Position numbers and translations under genes: made by a program. The notes beneath the pieces were generated by a model. That model was given only the letters and a program-made list of their open reading frames with translations, made no database searches and had not been told where the DNA came from. From Euonymus europaeus (lineage: Eukaryota; Streptophyta; Magnoliopsida; Celastrales; Celastraceae): a stretch of 64,000 nt of DNA. Positions within the stretch are counted from its first letter, which is position 1; each line of letters opens with the position of its first letter. Shown one piece after another: positions 36,110 through 48,532 of the stretch. The stretch covers positions 29,976,501 through 30,040,500 of the forward strand of contig OY756957.1 in NCBI GenBank assembly GCA_963580455.1, in the 5' to 3' direction.

Positions 36110-36590
36110 TAACTACAATGTAAACACAACTTGGCAAGTGTTGGGAGGAATCCCTTACTGATAAAGTTACAACTTACAACTAGGAAGCAGCCTGCAAGAC
36201 GACTCGCTGTCAGGGGCTCTGCCACAACACTTGGCGGAGGTATAGTTCGTCTAGCGTCTAAGAGAAATTCCATGATTGAGCTTCTAGCTTCCAAAAGCTT
36301 AGCCTTCAGACTACTCATTTGGACTCCTTGTGGCCACTTAGTGAATCCTATAATCCCTTTGGAGAGACAACCTTCCACTTGAACTCTCCCCAGAGTAGTA
36401 ATTGTCCCATTCGAAAAGCGTCCCTTACTGTCTTATGATATCGTTGTATCATAAAACTTGCTGTACTCGGATTCCACCTTAGAAGCTTTGATATGTAAGC
36501 CTTCTGGTTCGATTGTTCCGCTGATGCTGAGAAGACCTCACTTAGTTGTGTGTCTGCAAAATCCATAGCTGCATTTTGTTTAAATTCTGA
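36110..36590 (-). pseudogene. Detached C-terminal part of the coiled-coil gene
   Basis: Directly after the in-frame TGA the same frame reads on for about 80 codons (MDFADTQLSEVFSASAEQSN, then ISKLLR) to a stop near 36348. A different frame then supplies the family's C-terminal block (GIIGFTKWPQGVQ, SLKAKLLEAR, 36260-36360). So one nonsense change and one frameshift separate sequence that is normally continuous. Either the protein is naturally shortened here, or an intron or sequencing error is involved. Confidence 0.6.
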
Positions 36591-39209
36591 TCAACCCCTC
36601 GAAGAACGTTTGACATGGCTAACCCAGTTGACAGAGGGTTCACTTTCAAGGGAGGAACTTGAACCCTGATCCTCCAAACTACTCGAAGATTTTTGGCTCC
36701 TGGCAGCATTAGTCAGGGTACTGTTATGATTAATAAAATCATTTGAGAGGATGCCAGAAACATTACTAGGACCGTGGTAAAGACATGGTCCAACCTCTGT
36801 CTTACTAGCTTCAACTTGCTGGAGTTCTTTCATAACTGAATATATATCACCTGGTTTTGGGGGCATGTATCGAAGTTCCTTGATGTCTTGAATATTCATC
36901 GATTTCGCGGCCTCTAAAATTAATTCACCTCTCCTTAACTCTGTCAAACTAAGCATTGCACTTCTTGACCTTAGGAAGGTTTCAAGGTCAGTTATCAGCT
37001 TGTTCATCTGCGAATATTTATGTTCAAGAGCCAATTTTGCATCGATCAGCTTATTCTGGACACGTTCTTCTCTCCAGACTTCAGCCAGTTGCAACATCTT
37101 GCTCTCTTCCTCCACTTCTTCACAGATTCTTAATGATCCCAACTTCAGTGCTTCAACTTCCGCCTTATCCTCTCCTATTTTCGCAGCTAGCCCATTACAT
37201 GCTTCCTCCATTAGCTCTCTAGCTTCTTTTTCTTCCTCATAATTTTGGATGAATTGCTTTGCATTTAACTTGATGTTGGCCAGTTCATTGACCAACCGAG
37301 AATTAAGAAATTCCATTCTTTGACATTTTTTCCTTTCCTTCCTAAGCTCATGCTTTAAATCATCAATAACTGCATATATCTTGTGGAGCTCTTCTTTCTG
37401 AAAAGAGTTTCTTTCGTCTCCAATCTTCTTGAGTAAATATTGGACTTTCTTATTAGAGTATTGCCTCTCAGCTTCAAGTTTGCGAATGCATAGACGAGCA
37501 TGCAGTAATTTTGCTCGCAGAGCAGAAATAACAGACACATTACTAGCTTGTTCTTCACAAAGCTTCCCAAGGCTGTAGAAGCTGAGGATGTCATTTGAGA
37601 TTCTTGAGCACCCAGGGTCCCACTTTGTTGATCCCTCCATCGCGGCATACTTAGCATATGGCAAAGAAGACTCAATCTGGAGAAAATGAAAAAGTAGACA
37701 ACGTTATTTATGGGAACTTTAGTTGTTGAAATCACAAATGCCAGTTCTCAATTACTAATCGATTCTAAGGTGGTCATCAATTGAAGGGCGATAAGTTAAT
37801 GTCATTATTTCATCACGGGAGCAACACAATATATGAAGTTCAAAAGGCTTTTAGGTTACTAAGACGTTTAATAAAGAGTTGATTAATTGAAGAATTGGTC
37901 GAACACTACTAATTAAGTCTCAGAAACCACAATCAACATACATTCCCCCTAGAACAAAGGAGCTCAAGTATATTCTTGCCTCTCTCCATGACTAGCTGTA
38001 GTAAGATGAATCCAATAGGCAGCCTATATAGTCATCTCAGTAAAAGTAATTCTACTAAACATCTAATGTTTTTTCTCACTAGTCTAACCAAATCTATGCT
38101 ATGACGAAGTTGAAACACCTCAGATCTTCCTTCTTTGATCATGGCAATCTTGCAATACATATTAAGCTTAAAAAATACTACCTTATCCAGTAACCCACGA
38201 TTCGACCTACCGAGGAAGATAAGGCTACTGCAACTTTTATCCTAGCAACACATTCCGTGCTAGTATCAACATGCCTGATACCTCCCAAGAGTAATACCGA
38301 AAGATACAATTTGAAATATTGCATATCTCCCACAGTAATACTCAACCGCCCGCCCGCCCGCCCCGTACCCCCACCCACAAACACGAGCGCGCGCACAAAG
38401 CTAAAAAACCCCCTTCTAAGTTGTGACAAATTCCAGTGCCTCATCGGCTAAAAATTCATCTCTTCATAAACTGAAGGAAACATAAAAACCTTGAAGGATG
38501 ACAGACATTCGACTAAAAACCCAACTTTATTTCCCTCCTAACCTTGATAATTGGCATGGTAGAGTCATAAAAGTAGGATGGCCAAGTAGAATTTTAGGGG
38601 ATCGTCCAAGATTTAAATTGGTTCAACTTTCATTTTACCTTAATTAGTTGATGAGAATATGGGAAAGGCAAAAAAAAAAAAAAATCCTGTCAATTCACTA
38701 TTTGGATACCTAAATGCATATCTCCATTTATTCTAACAGCTCTATCAAATTCTAGTTAGGAATGACAATTCCGGCTTCTGATCGAGTTCCAGACAGTGCA
38801 TAAATAGAGGGTTCATTTCCAATCCCTCAGAACAAGCACAATGTTGTCAATTGTCAAATATACGGGGCCATGCTTTATTTGAGCTTCCCCAGCAATCAAG
38901 CAGATCATAAGAGCCACAAGAAATTAAAAAGACTGCACGAAAACGACTCACCTCATAGCCGAACGGATGAGATGATCCACTTCTCAAACCAGAATACCGC
39001 AGCAGCCAAAACCCGGCAGCAAGCTTCCTCGCCGATGCCTCGCCGCCTCCACATCTTCCTTGTACGACCAGTTTGTGTCTATCGTTCGCATCGAATTTCC
39101 AGCGAACGAGAGGAGTCGCCGGGACTGAAGATTTCCATGGAGAATAGGCCGTCCGTGGACGGTGAGCAGTTTCCGTGAATTGGTGGGGCCCAGCACGAGA
39201 GAATCTCAT
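36591..39209 (-). CDS. Plant coiled-coil protein (USO1/golgin-annotated family), 3' end damaged
   Basis: Two exons on the - strand: 39209-38952 (86 codons, ending in an ATGAG|GTGAGT donor) and 37676-36591, giving 447 aa. Exon 1 has the family's SARKLAAGFW motif. Exon 2 opens IESSLPYAKY, then KWDPGCSRISNDILSFYSLG, then a long coiled coil at roughly residues 125-320 with the conserved KLEAER, LVNELA, IGEDKAEVEALK, LAEVWREERVQ and DLETFLRSR blocks. Proteins of this family are annotated as intracellular transport USO1-like; the true role is mostly unknown. The TGA at 36593-36591 is premature relative to the family, because conserved sequence continues in the same frame beyond it. The 1.3-kb intron carries a (GCCC)n tract at 38346-38372. 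Confidence 0.82.
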
Positions 39210-39584
39210 TTGGACCGAGAAGGTGCCGAGCAGTAGTGGAGGATGCCATGTTGAGTGGTAAAAGTATGTAGGGAGAAGGGCGACAGGAAAGGAGAGCTCG
39301 GTACAAGCTGGGGGGTCTAATATGTGCTTACGTGTCGCTCCAAGAATACAATAATAATTTATTAATTTTTAGTGTTATTGGGCCTTGAGTGTCGGATTAG
39401 AAATGAATCTTCAGATTTGGGTTTTGGGCCCATGAATTGTTGGTCTGGGAGTAGGCATGGATCGGCTATCTTAAGCTTCTGAACGCATTAATCCACGTTA
39501 ATGGGCAGTCCATACACATTCACAAACGAAACACCATTTTCATTAACAGAAGGTGGTGTTTAACTCGGCCCAGGGGCATGTTTA

Positions 39585-40152
39585 CACTATGTTTGGGAAA
39601 GAGGGTAAAGTGAGGGAGAGGAAGATATGAGGGTAAAAGTGAGGAAAAATTAAAATGAAGGGAGTTTGGGAAGAGGAGGTAAAATTTGAGGGATGATTTT
39701 GAGAGTAAAAAACACATGAGTCCCACTCAAAAGTTTTCCTCCCAAAACTGGGAGGAAAACTGGTGACAGAGGGCAGAGTTGGCGTGAAATGCCAACTCTG
39801 TCCCCACTTTTACATATATATAATGTGGGACCCACCGCCCACTTATAGCTGGTGGATCCCACATATATAAAAATAAATATAATTATATATAGTTGTGTGT
39901 AAATATATATATATAATAACAAATATATATAATAATAAATATATATAAATTTAAAGCAAGGATAATGTGGTAAATTTATATCAACACTATAACTCATAAA
40001 AATATATTTTTTCATTTTTTCTTCCCCTACTTTTAGAATAACCAAACAAGAGAAGGTAAAATTAACTTCACCTGCCCTCCCCTCCCCTCCCCTCCATTTT
40101 CTATCCCTCTCAAATTTCTCTTCCCCTCCCCTCCTCATTCCCAAACAATGCG
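39585..40152. mobile_element. Harbinger-like MITE (568 bp) with TTA duplication
   Basis: Ends CACTATGTTTGGGAA and TTCCCAAACAATGCG form a 15-bp inverted repeat with about three mismatches, flanked by TTA at 39582-39584 and 40153-40155. The inside is strongly strand-asymmetric: purine-rich at the left (GGGAGAGGAAG type) and pyrimidine-rich at the right (CCCCTCCCCTCC type), so it can fold on itself. The 183-codon - strand ORF across it is low-complexity and not a gene. Confidence 0.6.
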
Positions 40153-40154
40153 TT

Positions 40155-40758
40155 AAAGAAGTACAATTGCGACGAGATAGTGAATGTATGTATGTATTCA
40201 TGAATCGTTAATGATACAAACTGGTACTTCTTTAACTTTAAAATGGTACTTCTTTGACAATTTATGGTTTCACTGTGTTAGCACTCGCAACAGAAGTTTT
40301 CTCAGTCGAAAGGATGAGAAAATTGTTAGGGACAACACATCGTTAAAATATTCCAGTAAAAACTCATTAATAAGGATAAGTCCCTCTCAACTTTATAGCC
40401 AAGTTTTTGGACTTGGTTATAGCCGGCCCACGACTTCTATGCGTGAGTGACAATTGGGCTTGGTTGCGGGTTGGATTTTTCAGGGTCCATAATTATTACA
40501 TGATATTTGGTTACAAAGTTGGGAGAAGCTTGCCCTTATTAATAGGTATTTGCTGGGTATTTCCTGGACAAGGAACTTTTTGTCCCTAACGACACACTGT
40601 CCTTTATATCAAGCAAGATTCAAGTCGGTGAAACTAAGGCAACGAGAAGAGATCGAAAGCATAAACCTGGCTTCTTCCATGTAAAGAAGTACCGGTTTGT
40701 ATCATCAACAATTCATGAATACATACATTCACTTCCTCGTCCCAATTGTACTTCTTTG
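40155..40758. repeat. Inverted repeat, ~80-bp arms
   Basis: AAGAAGTACAATTG...GATACAAAC(T)GGTACTTCTTT at 40155-40235 is mirrored at 40681-40758. Inside, a second, shorter inverted pair (GTTAGGGACAA at ~40326, TTGTCCCTAAC at ~40579) suggests a nested insertion. Class unknown. Confidence 0.6.
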
Positions 40759-42017
40759 CACTTTCTCTAGTACCAAAATCATCTTCGATAACACCATCAT
40801 TTTGCTTTCTTGCGCTGTTTTTCCAAGGGCATTGTATAAATAAACACCCCCTATTCTCTATGACTTGACTCATGCATTATTATCAAAGTTTGTGCAAAGT
40901 TATTATCAAAGTTTTTACTACATTGGGATCATTGTTCATCAATAATGTATAACTAAAGATAGGTACAGTCGTGCACTTCTTCTTCCTTTTTTTTTTAAGT
41001 AGAGTCGGGCGGCTCTACTAAAAAAAATTAAAAAATTAAAAATTTCTTTTTTAAAAAAAAAATAGGGGCTAGCGTTTTTAGTATCGTACCCTAGCTCTGT
41101 TTCCCGAGCTTCTGGTTCAAACTTTCGCCTAGTCATAAAATTCTAGCTTGCATTCCATTTGTTTGCCTTGTCACACTAATGACACCTTACTTAAGAGGTA
41201 GCAACACCGCCTTTGCACCATCCTTTCAAAGGGTATGCATGTTATTTTCTTTATTGTTCAATAAAGAGAATCACTGGTAACATATAACTAGTTTTATGTT
41301 AACACAATTAACATATTTAAACAAAATAAACAAATGAAAAATGAAAATTAATATAACAATTTAATTATATAATTGAATATAATTGTAGGGGAGGGGGTCC
41401 ATATATTCTCTTCACTCACACCCACGTGTGAATAGTTTATTAATGACTTTCTCCTTCATCTTTTATATCTCTGCTTCCGAAATGATTATAATACCTAGTT
41501 TCATACGAATGAAACTTTCCTGTATAAACTTAACACTAGTTTCTTTTGTATGAGACTGGTGATATCATTCATTACTGACATACAATGCAATATCATCATC
41601 ACGGCACATACTACAGTAAATATATGAAGTGCCAATTAGAAGAAAGCATATATTAGCTTTTATTTTATTTTTTCAATTTACAATTTTTTTTAATAAAAAA
41701 ACATGATTTTCTTAATATCCACATATTGTGAATATTCAATTTGAGTCATAATTATTGATTGAAGAGATTGGGGGACAAAGTCTTCGATTTTTTTAGGTTT
41801 GGTGAGGAGAAATGCGATGTATATATATAGACACATAAAATCTATATGGAATGAACTTGATATCAAAGCTTTAGAACTATGATTTTAGCACTCATCGCTT
41901 TTTGAACAAAAAAAAGATTTATTTGGAGAAAAAAGGACCTAATTTTTACAACCACATGTTTAATATGTCAAAGTTAACAAATTGACATAAATATTTCCTC
42001 ATAAAAAAATAAAAATT
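40759..42017. other. Intergenic, no supported gene
   Basis: AT-rich, with poly-A/poly-T runs around 41010-41060. No ORF with recognisable features. Confidence 0.35.
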
Positions 42018-42257
42018 TTAAAAAAACGTTGGCTCTTCATATTTTAAAAAATCTAGAGAGGAGAGACGAGATAGAATAGAGAGAAGAGATGATGTGATGG
42101 GAGTAGAGGGAGTTTGGATAGGGGTATAGGAGGGGGGTTTGTTTAACCCTTTCCTTTTCCAAATTTGTCTCAGTAAGAAATTCACAAGAAAGCCAATTAC
42201 CATAAGAAATACTAGAACAAACCCAGCTGAAATACCAAGTGCTATTGAGACTGCCAT
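42018..42257 (-). CDS. Small one-pass membrane protein candidate, 79 aa
   Basis: The - strand ORF from 42257 begins MAVSIALGISAGFVLVFLM, a hydrophobic stretch of about 28 residues. A basic patch (RQIWKRKGLNK) and a Ser/Pro/Thr-rich tail (PPSYTPIQTPSTPITSSLL) follow. Strong hydrophobicity followed by positive charge is what a real type I/III small membrane protein looks like. No family was recognised. It is divergently arranged with the GPI-anchored protein gene, 736 bp apart, so a shared promoter region is possible. Confidence 0.4.
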   Translation of the reverse strand: MAVSIALGISAGFVLVFLMVIGFLVNFLLRQIWKRKGLNKPPSYTPIQTPSTPITSSLLSILSRLSSLDFLKYEEPTFF

Positions 42258-42993
42258 TCCGCTGTGATTTGATAAACAAAAAACAAAAGTGCTAGTGCAA
42301 TTTTACGGTGAAAGTTGGTGTATTTCTTACAGTTTGGAGAACTCGTCCGGGTTAGAGAGAAATCAAATCACAAATCAATATTAGGTTTAAAATAAGAGAT
42401 ATCTGTTACATATATTAGGTATCTTCCTCACAAATTCGGTAAATGATGGTGGCGATCACTGGAAATGGAGCGACCAAGGAATTGGTGGGTGGCCTTGTGT
42501 TACAGGGAATTCCAGAGATTATGGGCCGAATACATTAATAAGGCACAGAAACAAATATTTTGGGTCTGGATCATAATTGGAGCAGTATAATAAACTTGGG
42601 CTATGGTGGTTTCTATTCTGCGGCCCAGGCTCGTTAAAGTTGGCAAGTGCCCCAGTCCGCATGCTTGCGCACGTCCATACGTGTCTACGAACTACGAGAT
42701 GTGTCCAAGTACGAAATGGAAGAAAAAAACTAAAAAGGCCATAGATGGCTTTAAATGCACTGGTGCTGTTTATAACTCAGTTTAATGTCTCAATGGGGTC
42801 CACTCCTCCCTCTCTCTCTGTACTCACAAGAGAGACAGCTATTGCTGATGCTTCTCCAGCCTTCACATCTCTTGAAACCTCTCCTTTCTCAACCGTTTTA
42901 TTTTCTCTGTTCCTGTTACTTGCCCACCATTCTGAAAAAATCGAGTTAGAGATTCGTTGAGCAGTGTGTGTGAGGGGGTGTTTAATTGAAGGC
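42258..42993. promoter_or_regulatory. Divergent intergenic/promoter region
   Basis: Lies between the - strand small ORF and the + strand SPARK/GPI gene. The part before 42994 has CT-rich leader sequence (CCTCCCTCTCTCTCTG near 42808). No clear TATA box was identified for either gene. Confidence 0.35.
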
Positions 42994-45900
42994 ATGGACA
43001 AAAAGATGCCTTTTAAGCTCAAGCTCAAACTGGGTTTCTTGAAGCTGTTTTTGCTGTTCTTATGTAAGCATTCCTAACCTAATTGTTGTTTCCCTTACTG
43101 TGTTTTACTTATTTTGGCATGATCTATGAGTTGTGTGAGCTGGGTAGTTGTGAAATTGAGAAAACCACATTGGGGAGGGCTTTGAGTGTAAATATTTTAA
43201 TTGTATAGTGTCTTTTGGGGATTGGGTTTTTTAGGATTGTACAGTTGCATAACGTTTATAACCCCTTGAACCTTATGCGTTTGCTTTTTTTTTTCTCTTC
43301 TTTTACTTTCTTTTGACTTTGGCATTGAGCATGAGATGGTGGTATTCCTTGTTTAGAATTCTTCTTTTCTACAATTCTACCTGTGAAATTAAACGACAAG
43401 GATTAGACGGGGCTAGGTTTATGAGTTTAAGATACTTAACAAGATATTTGCATTGCACTTTTTCTTAGCAAAAGTGTTAAATCTCTAATGTCGGTGGAGA
43501 TGTGATTCATTGGAGCCGCCATTTCATTTTTCCATAAACATACATGTCGTTGGATAGGAAAAGTTTTATGATTTTCCTATTTTGTTTGCTGTAGTGACCA
43601 ATGCTTGCTTTGCAGGTTTGCAAAAATCTTATTGCAGCCAGTTGAATTACCCTAAAGATTATGCATTAAAAGACAAAAGTGCAGATGGTGCCTTTCCTGA
43701 TATCTCCCCAACTGGGGCTATTGAGCCCTTTCTTCCTCTTCTTGCTCCTTCCCCATTGACACCTTACACAAACCATACTGTACCGAAACTATCAGGTTAA
43801 TTTCTCTTCTCCAGCTATATTAAATTCGTAAAAGAATTTGGCTTGACATATATGGCTATCCTTTTCATTTGGTGTGGTTTTTCTTTAATAGGGCTCTGTG
43901 TGTTAAACTTCAGTGCTGCTGAAAGTTTGATGAGCATAACTGCAATTGATTGCTGGACCGCATTTGCACCACTGCTGGCTAATGTTATATGTTGTCCACA
44001 GTTAGAAGCCACTCTTTCTATTCTTATTGGTCAATCCAGTAAAGAGACCAATATGCTTTCTTTAAATGGGACCCTTTCCGGGCATTGCATTTCTGATATT
44101 GAGCAGATTTTGGCTGGCCGGGGTGCTGCTGAAAATCTTAGGCAAATGTGTTCGATTCATCCAACAAACCTCACCGAAGGCTCTTGCCCGGTAAAAGATG
44201 TTAATGGGTTTGAGAACAATGTAGATACTTCGAAGCTGCTTGCTGCCTGCAAGAAGATTGATCCAGTAAAAGAATGTTGTGACCGAATTTGTCAGGATGC
44301 CATATCAGAAGCAGCTACAAAAATTGCAATGCAGGATTATCGTTTGTTAGGCATGGATGGATCTCGTGTGTTACCTGAGCACTCGACTAAGGTGGATGAT
44401 TGTAAAAGTATTGTCCTTCGTTGGCTGGCAAGTAAACTCAATCCTTCTCATGCCAAAGAAGTTCTCAGAGGATTATCAAATTGCAATGTTAATAGAGGTT
44501 AGTTTAAAGTTAAACGTGGATGATAACAGATTGACATGTGAGCGGGTCCTTTTGACCATTGCTTACCATTTCTGGTGGCCTGGTGGGTGGTTTGTTGTTT
44601 TGATGCTTTGGCTCCTAAGAGACCCTTCCTGTTGCACACACAAGGAAGCTCATATTATATATCTAGGGTCATAACTCATAAGCATATGTTATTGTGTTTT
44701 AGAATGGTTTGGCTATTGACATTCTGACGTCACTTTGTGTGGGCCTAAAAGTCAAATACAATGCACAAAACTTAAATGTGAAGCTGTGGAGGGATATTTA
44801 CAATCTTACTCCTGAATTGCATTAAGCTTGTTTTCACAGGTCGAACCAAGGGTGCCCAATTTACGATGGAAAACTTAAGATGCCAAGTTTTGAAATGTAC
44901 TTTGTGCTTGGCCTGTATTGAAAATCATTCTTTGAATTCTCTTTGTGGCTCATCACTTCTATTCATTCATGGACCTTTTAGCCAACTTTTGTGCTCATTA
45001 GGACAAATGCCATCAATCCTTGGTTGTAGATAACTCTTTTCATTTTCCCTTAGCAACCAAGTATATGCTTGATCATCATTTTCCATCTTTTTAATTTATC
45101 AGTGATGCCACTTGCCAGTCCCTTCAAGTGGCAGTCTCAATTGTGGTTATTTGTTTTCTTATTTTTTGGTTGTTCTTTCTGCTTCAGTCTGCCCTCTAGC
45201 TTTCCCCGACATGAGACACGTAGCAAAAGGCTGCAAAAATGAGATAAGTAACACAACAGCTTGCTGTGGTGCCATGGAGAGTTATGTGACACACCTGCAG
45301 AAGCAGAGCCTTATAACCAATTTGCAAGCTTTGGATTGTGCTACAACATTAGGAATGAAGTTACAGAAGTCGAACATTACTAGAAACATTTTTAGCCTTT
45401 GTCATTTAAGTCTCAAGGATTTCTCTCTCCAAGGTATGTCTAGTTCCTGTTTTCCTACATTTTTGCCTGTTTCAAAATTATTGTTGCTTTTGCTCCTGCT
45501 CCTCTCCTCCTCGTTACCTTTCTCAGTGACCTTTCAATTAGCGAAGTACTATCGAATTTATTTTGAACTTATTCATTGCTATTAGTAATACTGATCCAAT
45601 ACATGTTCCTTTGTCTTTTGCAATGTGTTGCAACGCTGGGGCTGAAATTTGAATTCATCAGTGAAACAAGGTAAGTCGTATTCTTCATGTTTTAATATTG
45701 CATTTTTTGTTTTGCCTTATGATACATTGACAGTCGAACATGTGGCCCAGTGAATCAGTGATAGAGTTGCATAGGTGCAACCTAGAGCTTATATAAGTTC
45801 AATTCTTTAAAATAGCATTTTGACATAATATGTGGGGGTAAGGTCTGCATATATACTACTACATGTCCCCGACCCGCAACGATAGCTATGTGCACGAGAG

Positions 45901-46834
45901 TTGTTTACCTTTTAGGCTTTTTTACCTTTATGATACTTAGAATATAAATATCATTCCCGTGTCTGATTTTTCTATTTAGAGTCTGGATGCCTTCTGCCAA
46001 GTTTGCCTTCAGATGCAACCTTGGACCAGTTTACTGGGATCAGCTTCATTTGCGATCTGAATGACAATATTCCAGCGCCATGGCCCTCTGCATCTCAATT
46101 ATCAGCATCATCATGCAATAAAAGTAAGTTTTTTTTAGTAACAATTTGTTAATTCTAATGCTCTAAGAGGACCACTAGCTCAAGGGGCCAAGCTCCTCAC
46201 CAGCCACCACCCTCCTTTTTAGAGCAGGATTTGAATCCTCAATTCCTCATCCCGGTTGAGCAATCAGATTTTTTTCTCAATGCTTGTATTTCCAAATGAT
46301 TCCATTTTCTTCCCCTGTTTTCTTTCCAATCGACTTGCTGCTATCTGGATTTGTATTTTCCTCCTTACTGTGTTTAGTAATTGTCACTTGCTTTCTGGAT
46401 TTGCAGCGGTCAAACTACCTGCACTTCCCGCAGCAGCATCTGGTCAAAATGGTAAGCTTGACAGGTTTTGCATACACGTCTGACCTCATCATATATTCAT
46501 CTGCATGTGTTAACTAAAATTTATGAAAGACCACGTGAATTTTTTGGAATAAACCTCATTAAAGACCTGCATAGAACAAACTTTGGTTAATGCTACATAC
46601 AGCTATCGAACATCAATAATATATAAATTAAGAAAGTAAAGTGTCAGGTAAGCGAAGAATGGAGAGTTATTCTTAGCTTTGTTGTCATCATCGTCGAATG
46701 AAACTAACTAGAATATTCGTTGATGGTTGCATTTCCTTAACTCGACATTTTCCTGCCACACAGGTCTCTACAATGAAGATTTGATATATTATCTGCTCTT
46801 TATCTCGTCGGTGGTCATCACGATGCTCCTATAG
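42994..46834 (+). CDS. GPI-anchored SPARK-domain protein, At1g61900-like, 456 aa
   Basis: Eight exons: 42994-43063, 43616-43795, 43892-44497, 45188-45433, 45662-45670, 45980-46123, 46407-46451, 46764-46834; every junction is phase 1. An N-terminal signal (LGFLKLFLLFLC) precedes a Ser/Pro region (LLAPSPLTPYTN). The Cys-rich SPARK-type domain at roughly 85-290 contains AIDCWTAFAPLLANVICCPQ and KECCDRICQDA. A second Cys-rich stretch (CKNEISNTTACCGAMESYV) follows, and then ESGCLLPSLPSDATLDQFTG. The C-terminus is a GPI-type hydrophobic tail (YYLLFISSVVITMLL) after the small residues SGQNG. The matching Arabidopsis protein is an uncharacterised plasma-membrane GPI protein. Introns 5 and 6 contain SINE-like insertions. 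A 9-bp microexon encodes VKQ. Confidence 0.9.
45662..45670 (+). other. 9-bp microexon of the SPARK/GPI gene
   Basis: TGAAACAAG lies between the acceptor TTCATCAG and donor GTAAGTCG. Phases match on both sides (1/1), so it inserts V-K-Q and keeps frame with the following ESGCLLPS exon. Skipping it would also preserve frame. Confidence 0.65.
45738..45925 (+). mobile_element. Au-type SINE in an intron
   Basis: An A-box-like TGGCCCAGTGAATCAG at ~45741 and a B-box-like AAGTTCAATTC at ~45797 are followed by the Au-like body GTGGGGGTAAGGTCTGCATA at 45832 and CCCCGACCCGCAACG at 45867. It lies between the microexon and exon 6 of the GPI-protein gene. Confidence 0.55.
46160..46262 (+). mobile_element. 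SINE-like tRNA-derived repeat in an intron
   Basis: An A-box-like ACTAGCTCAAGGGGCC at ~46173 and a B-box-like GGATTTGAATCCTC at ~46227 have tRNA-like spacing. There is no cloverleaf. It is placed between exons 6 and 7 of the GPI-protein gene. Confidence 0.4.
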
Positions 46835-48532
46835 TCTTAAATCTTAATTGGATACATTTCTTTCACCTTCCATCTATGTTAACCTGAGATCTTCACAATA
46901 CAACTCTATGAATCATCTTCATAGGAAAAAGATGCTGCCTGAAGGTCATGGGTATAAATAGCTGTTCAGTACTTACAATAATACAGAAATCATGCCTACC
47001 GAAAGAGCATAATTGAAAGAGATTGCAGCTTTAGGTAAATTTAAATTTGTGTTCCTTAGTCTATTAACTAATGATTCATGTGCACTGCATAATAAGCTTC
47101 TTTTTTTTGTAAAAATGTATTTGAGACGGAAAAGCCGTCGTCTTGTATTATTGCTTTAGGCTTTTTAGCTATGCCTATGTAGATTTGGGGTGAAAATGTA
47201 TTAAGGAGTGTCAAAGTAGAATATATTGGTGATTAAGTTGCTAGTCTTAGTACAGTGTTTTTTGTTGGATAGTTATTAACTAACAGCGTTTTTTTTATGT
47301 TGTGGTCGTGTGGGGCAATTATTACAGGCGAACTTGTGCCGAGTTACAATTGTGTAATTTGGAGGTTACAAGTTCAATTATCGGAAATTGCCTCGCACTG
47401 TACACATTCTGCATGTCTCCGACTCCGTTGTGGGTGGTTTTGTGCATTGTTTACATGTTTTACTGTGTGGGTCAACTATTCCCGGACCCCACAGAGCGGT
47501 TTACTTTGTTGAATATTGTAAATTATGATTACAGTATTGCTAAACTGATGGGCCGTTTTAGGAATGGGCTTTCCATATTCACTCTTTTGTTTGGTAGTGT
47601 TATTGTTCATACAGTTGTGGACTGGAACAATTGAACGAACCCATGTTATAAAGTCAGTCGACCTAAACCTGGGCCCAGTCGAACTCTTAACATGTGGGCC
47701 ACTTCAAGCGTTGATCAGTTGTTGGGCCACTTCTAAATTGGAGGGCCCATTAATCGAGTCTTCCAAACGCATTTTGGAGTTTGAGATCTTATTATTATTA
47801 TTTGTATCTCGTTATTTTTCAAATATGCTCCAACATTAGTTTACTTAGTTTTGACCTTTTTACTTTTGATAGCGTCCAAAAATGGTCAGTTCGGATGACA
47901 TATCAAGATACAGTCAATTTAGGTCTTCTTGGCTGGTGCTGCTCTTCTTATGATGATTTCTTGCGTAGATGAACAAGCGTGAGCTAAGAGCTTGTTTTAT
48001 AGCGTTGGTGCTGCAACGATTAAGTCAAATGTGAACAAATAGGTCTCCTAGAGCACATAGTTTGGTTGGTGCTCCAGAAGTTGAGTATTGGATAGTGGAA
48101 CTGTCCAAATATGTGTTGTGTTTACCTGGAGAAGAATTTTTTTTTTTTTTTATAATGGTGGAGCTCTCCTTTTTTCTATTCAAACTTAGATTCTTGCTAG
48201 AGAGAAGTTCCTCTTAGAGTAAGAAACCACTTTGTCATTGTTGGCAATGGAACTCGCTTCCCTTGCCCGAGGAGCTAGTGTTTGCTTGCTCGGTTAGGAG
48301 GACCGAGCAACATGCATTGACCATAGTAATCAAGTTGTGTACATTATTTAAGGTGACTTATTTGTATTCTTGCGACACATGTCAATTCCTAGTTAGAGGA
48401 TACTTTTGATATTATCAACTTCTAAGATATAAGATTATCACACTCCACCATTTCATATTTTAATTGACGCCGTTTCGATTGATGAGTAATGTTGTCCTCC
48501 AATCATGCCTTTCTTGAAAATGCCCTCCCCAC
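46835..48532. other. 3' flank and intergenic, no supported gene
   Basis: Contains the 3'UTR of the GPI-protein gene and ordinary AT-rich DNA with a poly-T run at 48138-48151. ORFs of 110 codons or fewer near 47302-47839 overlap each other in different frames and show no domain. Confidence 0.4.

Noticed and set aside
39650..40201. 183-codon - strand ORF
   Set aside because: Low-complexity translation of a MITE with purine tracts and TA repeats.
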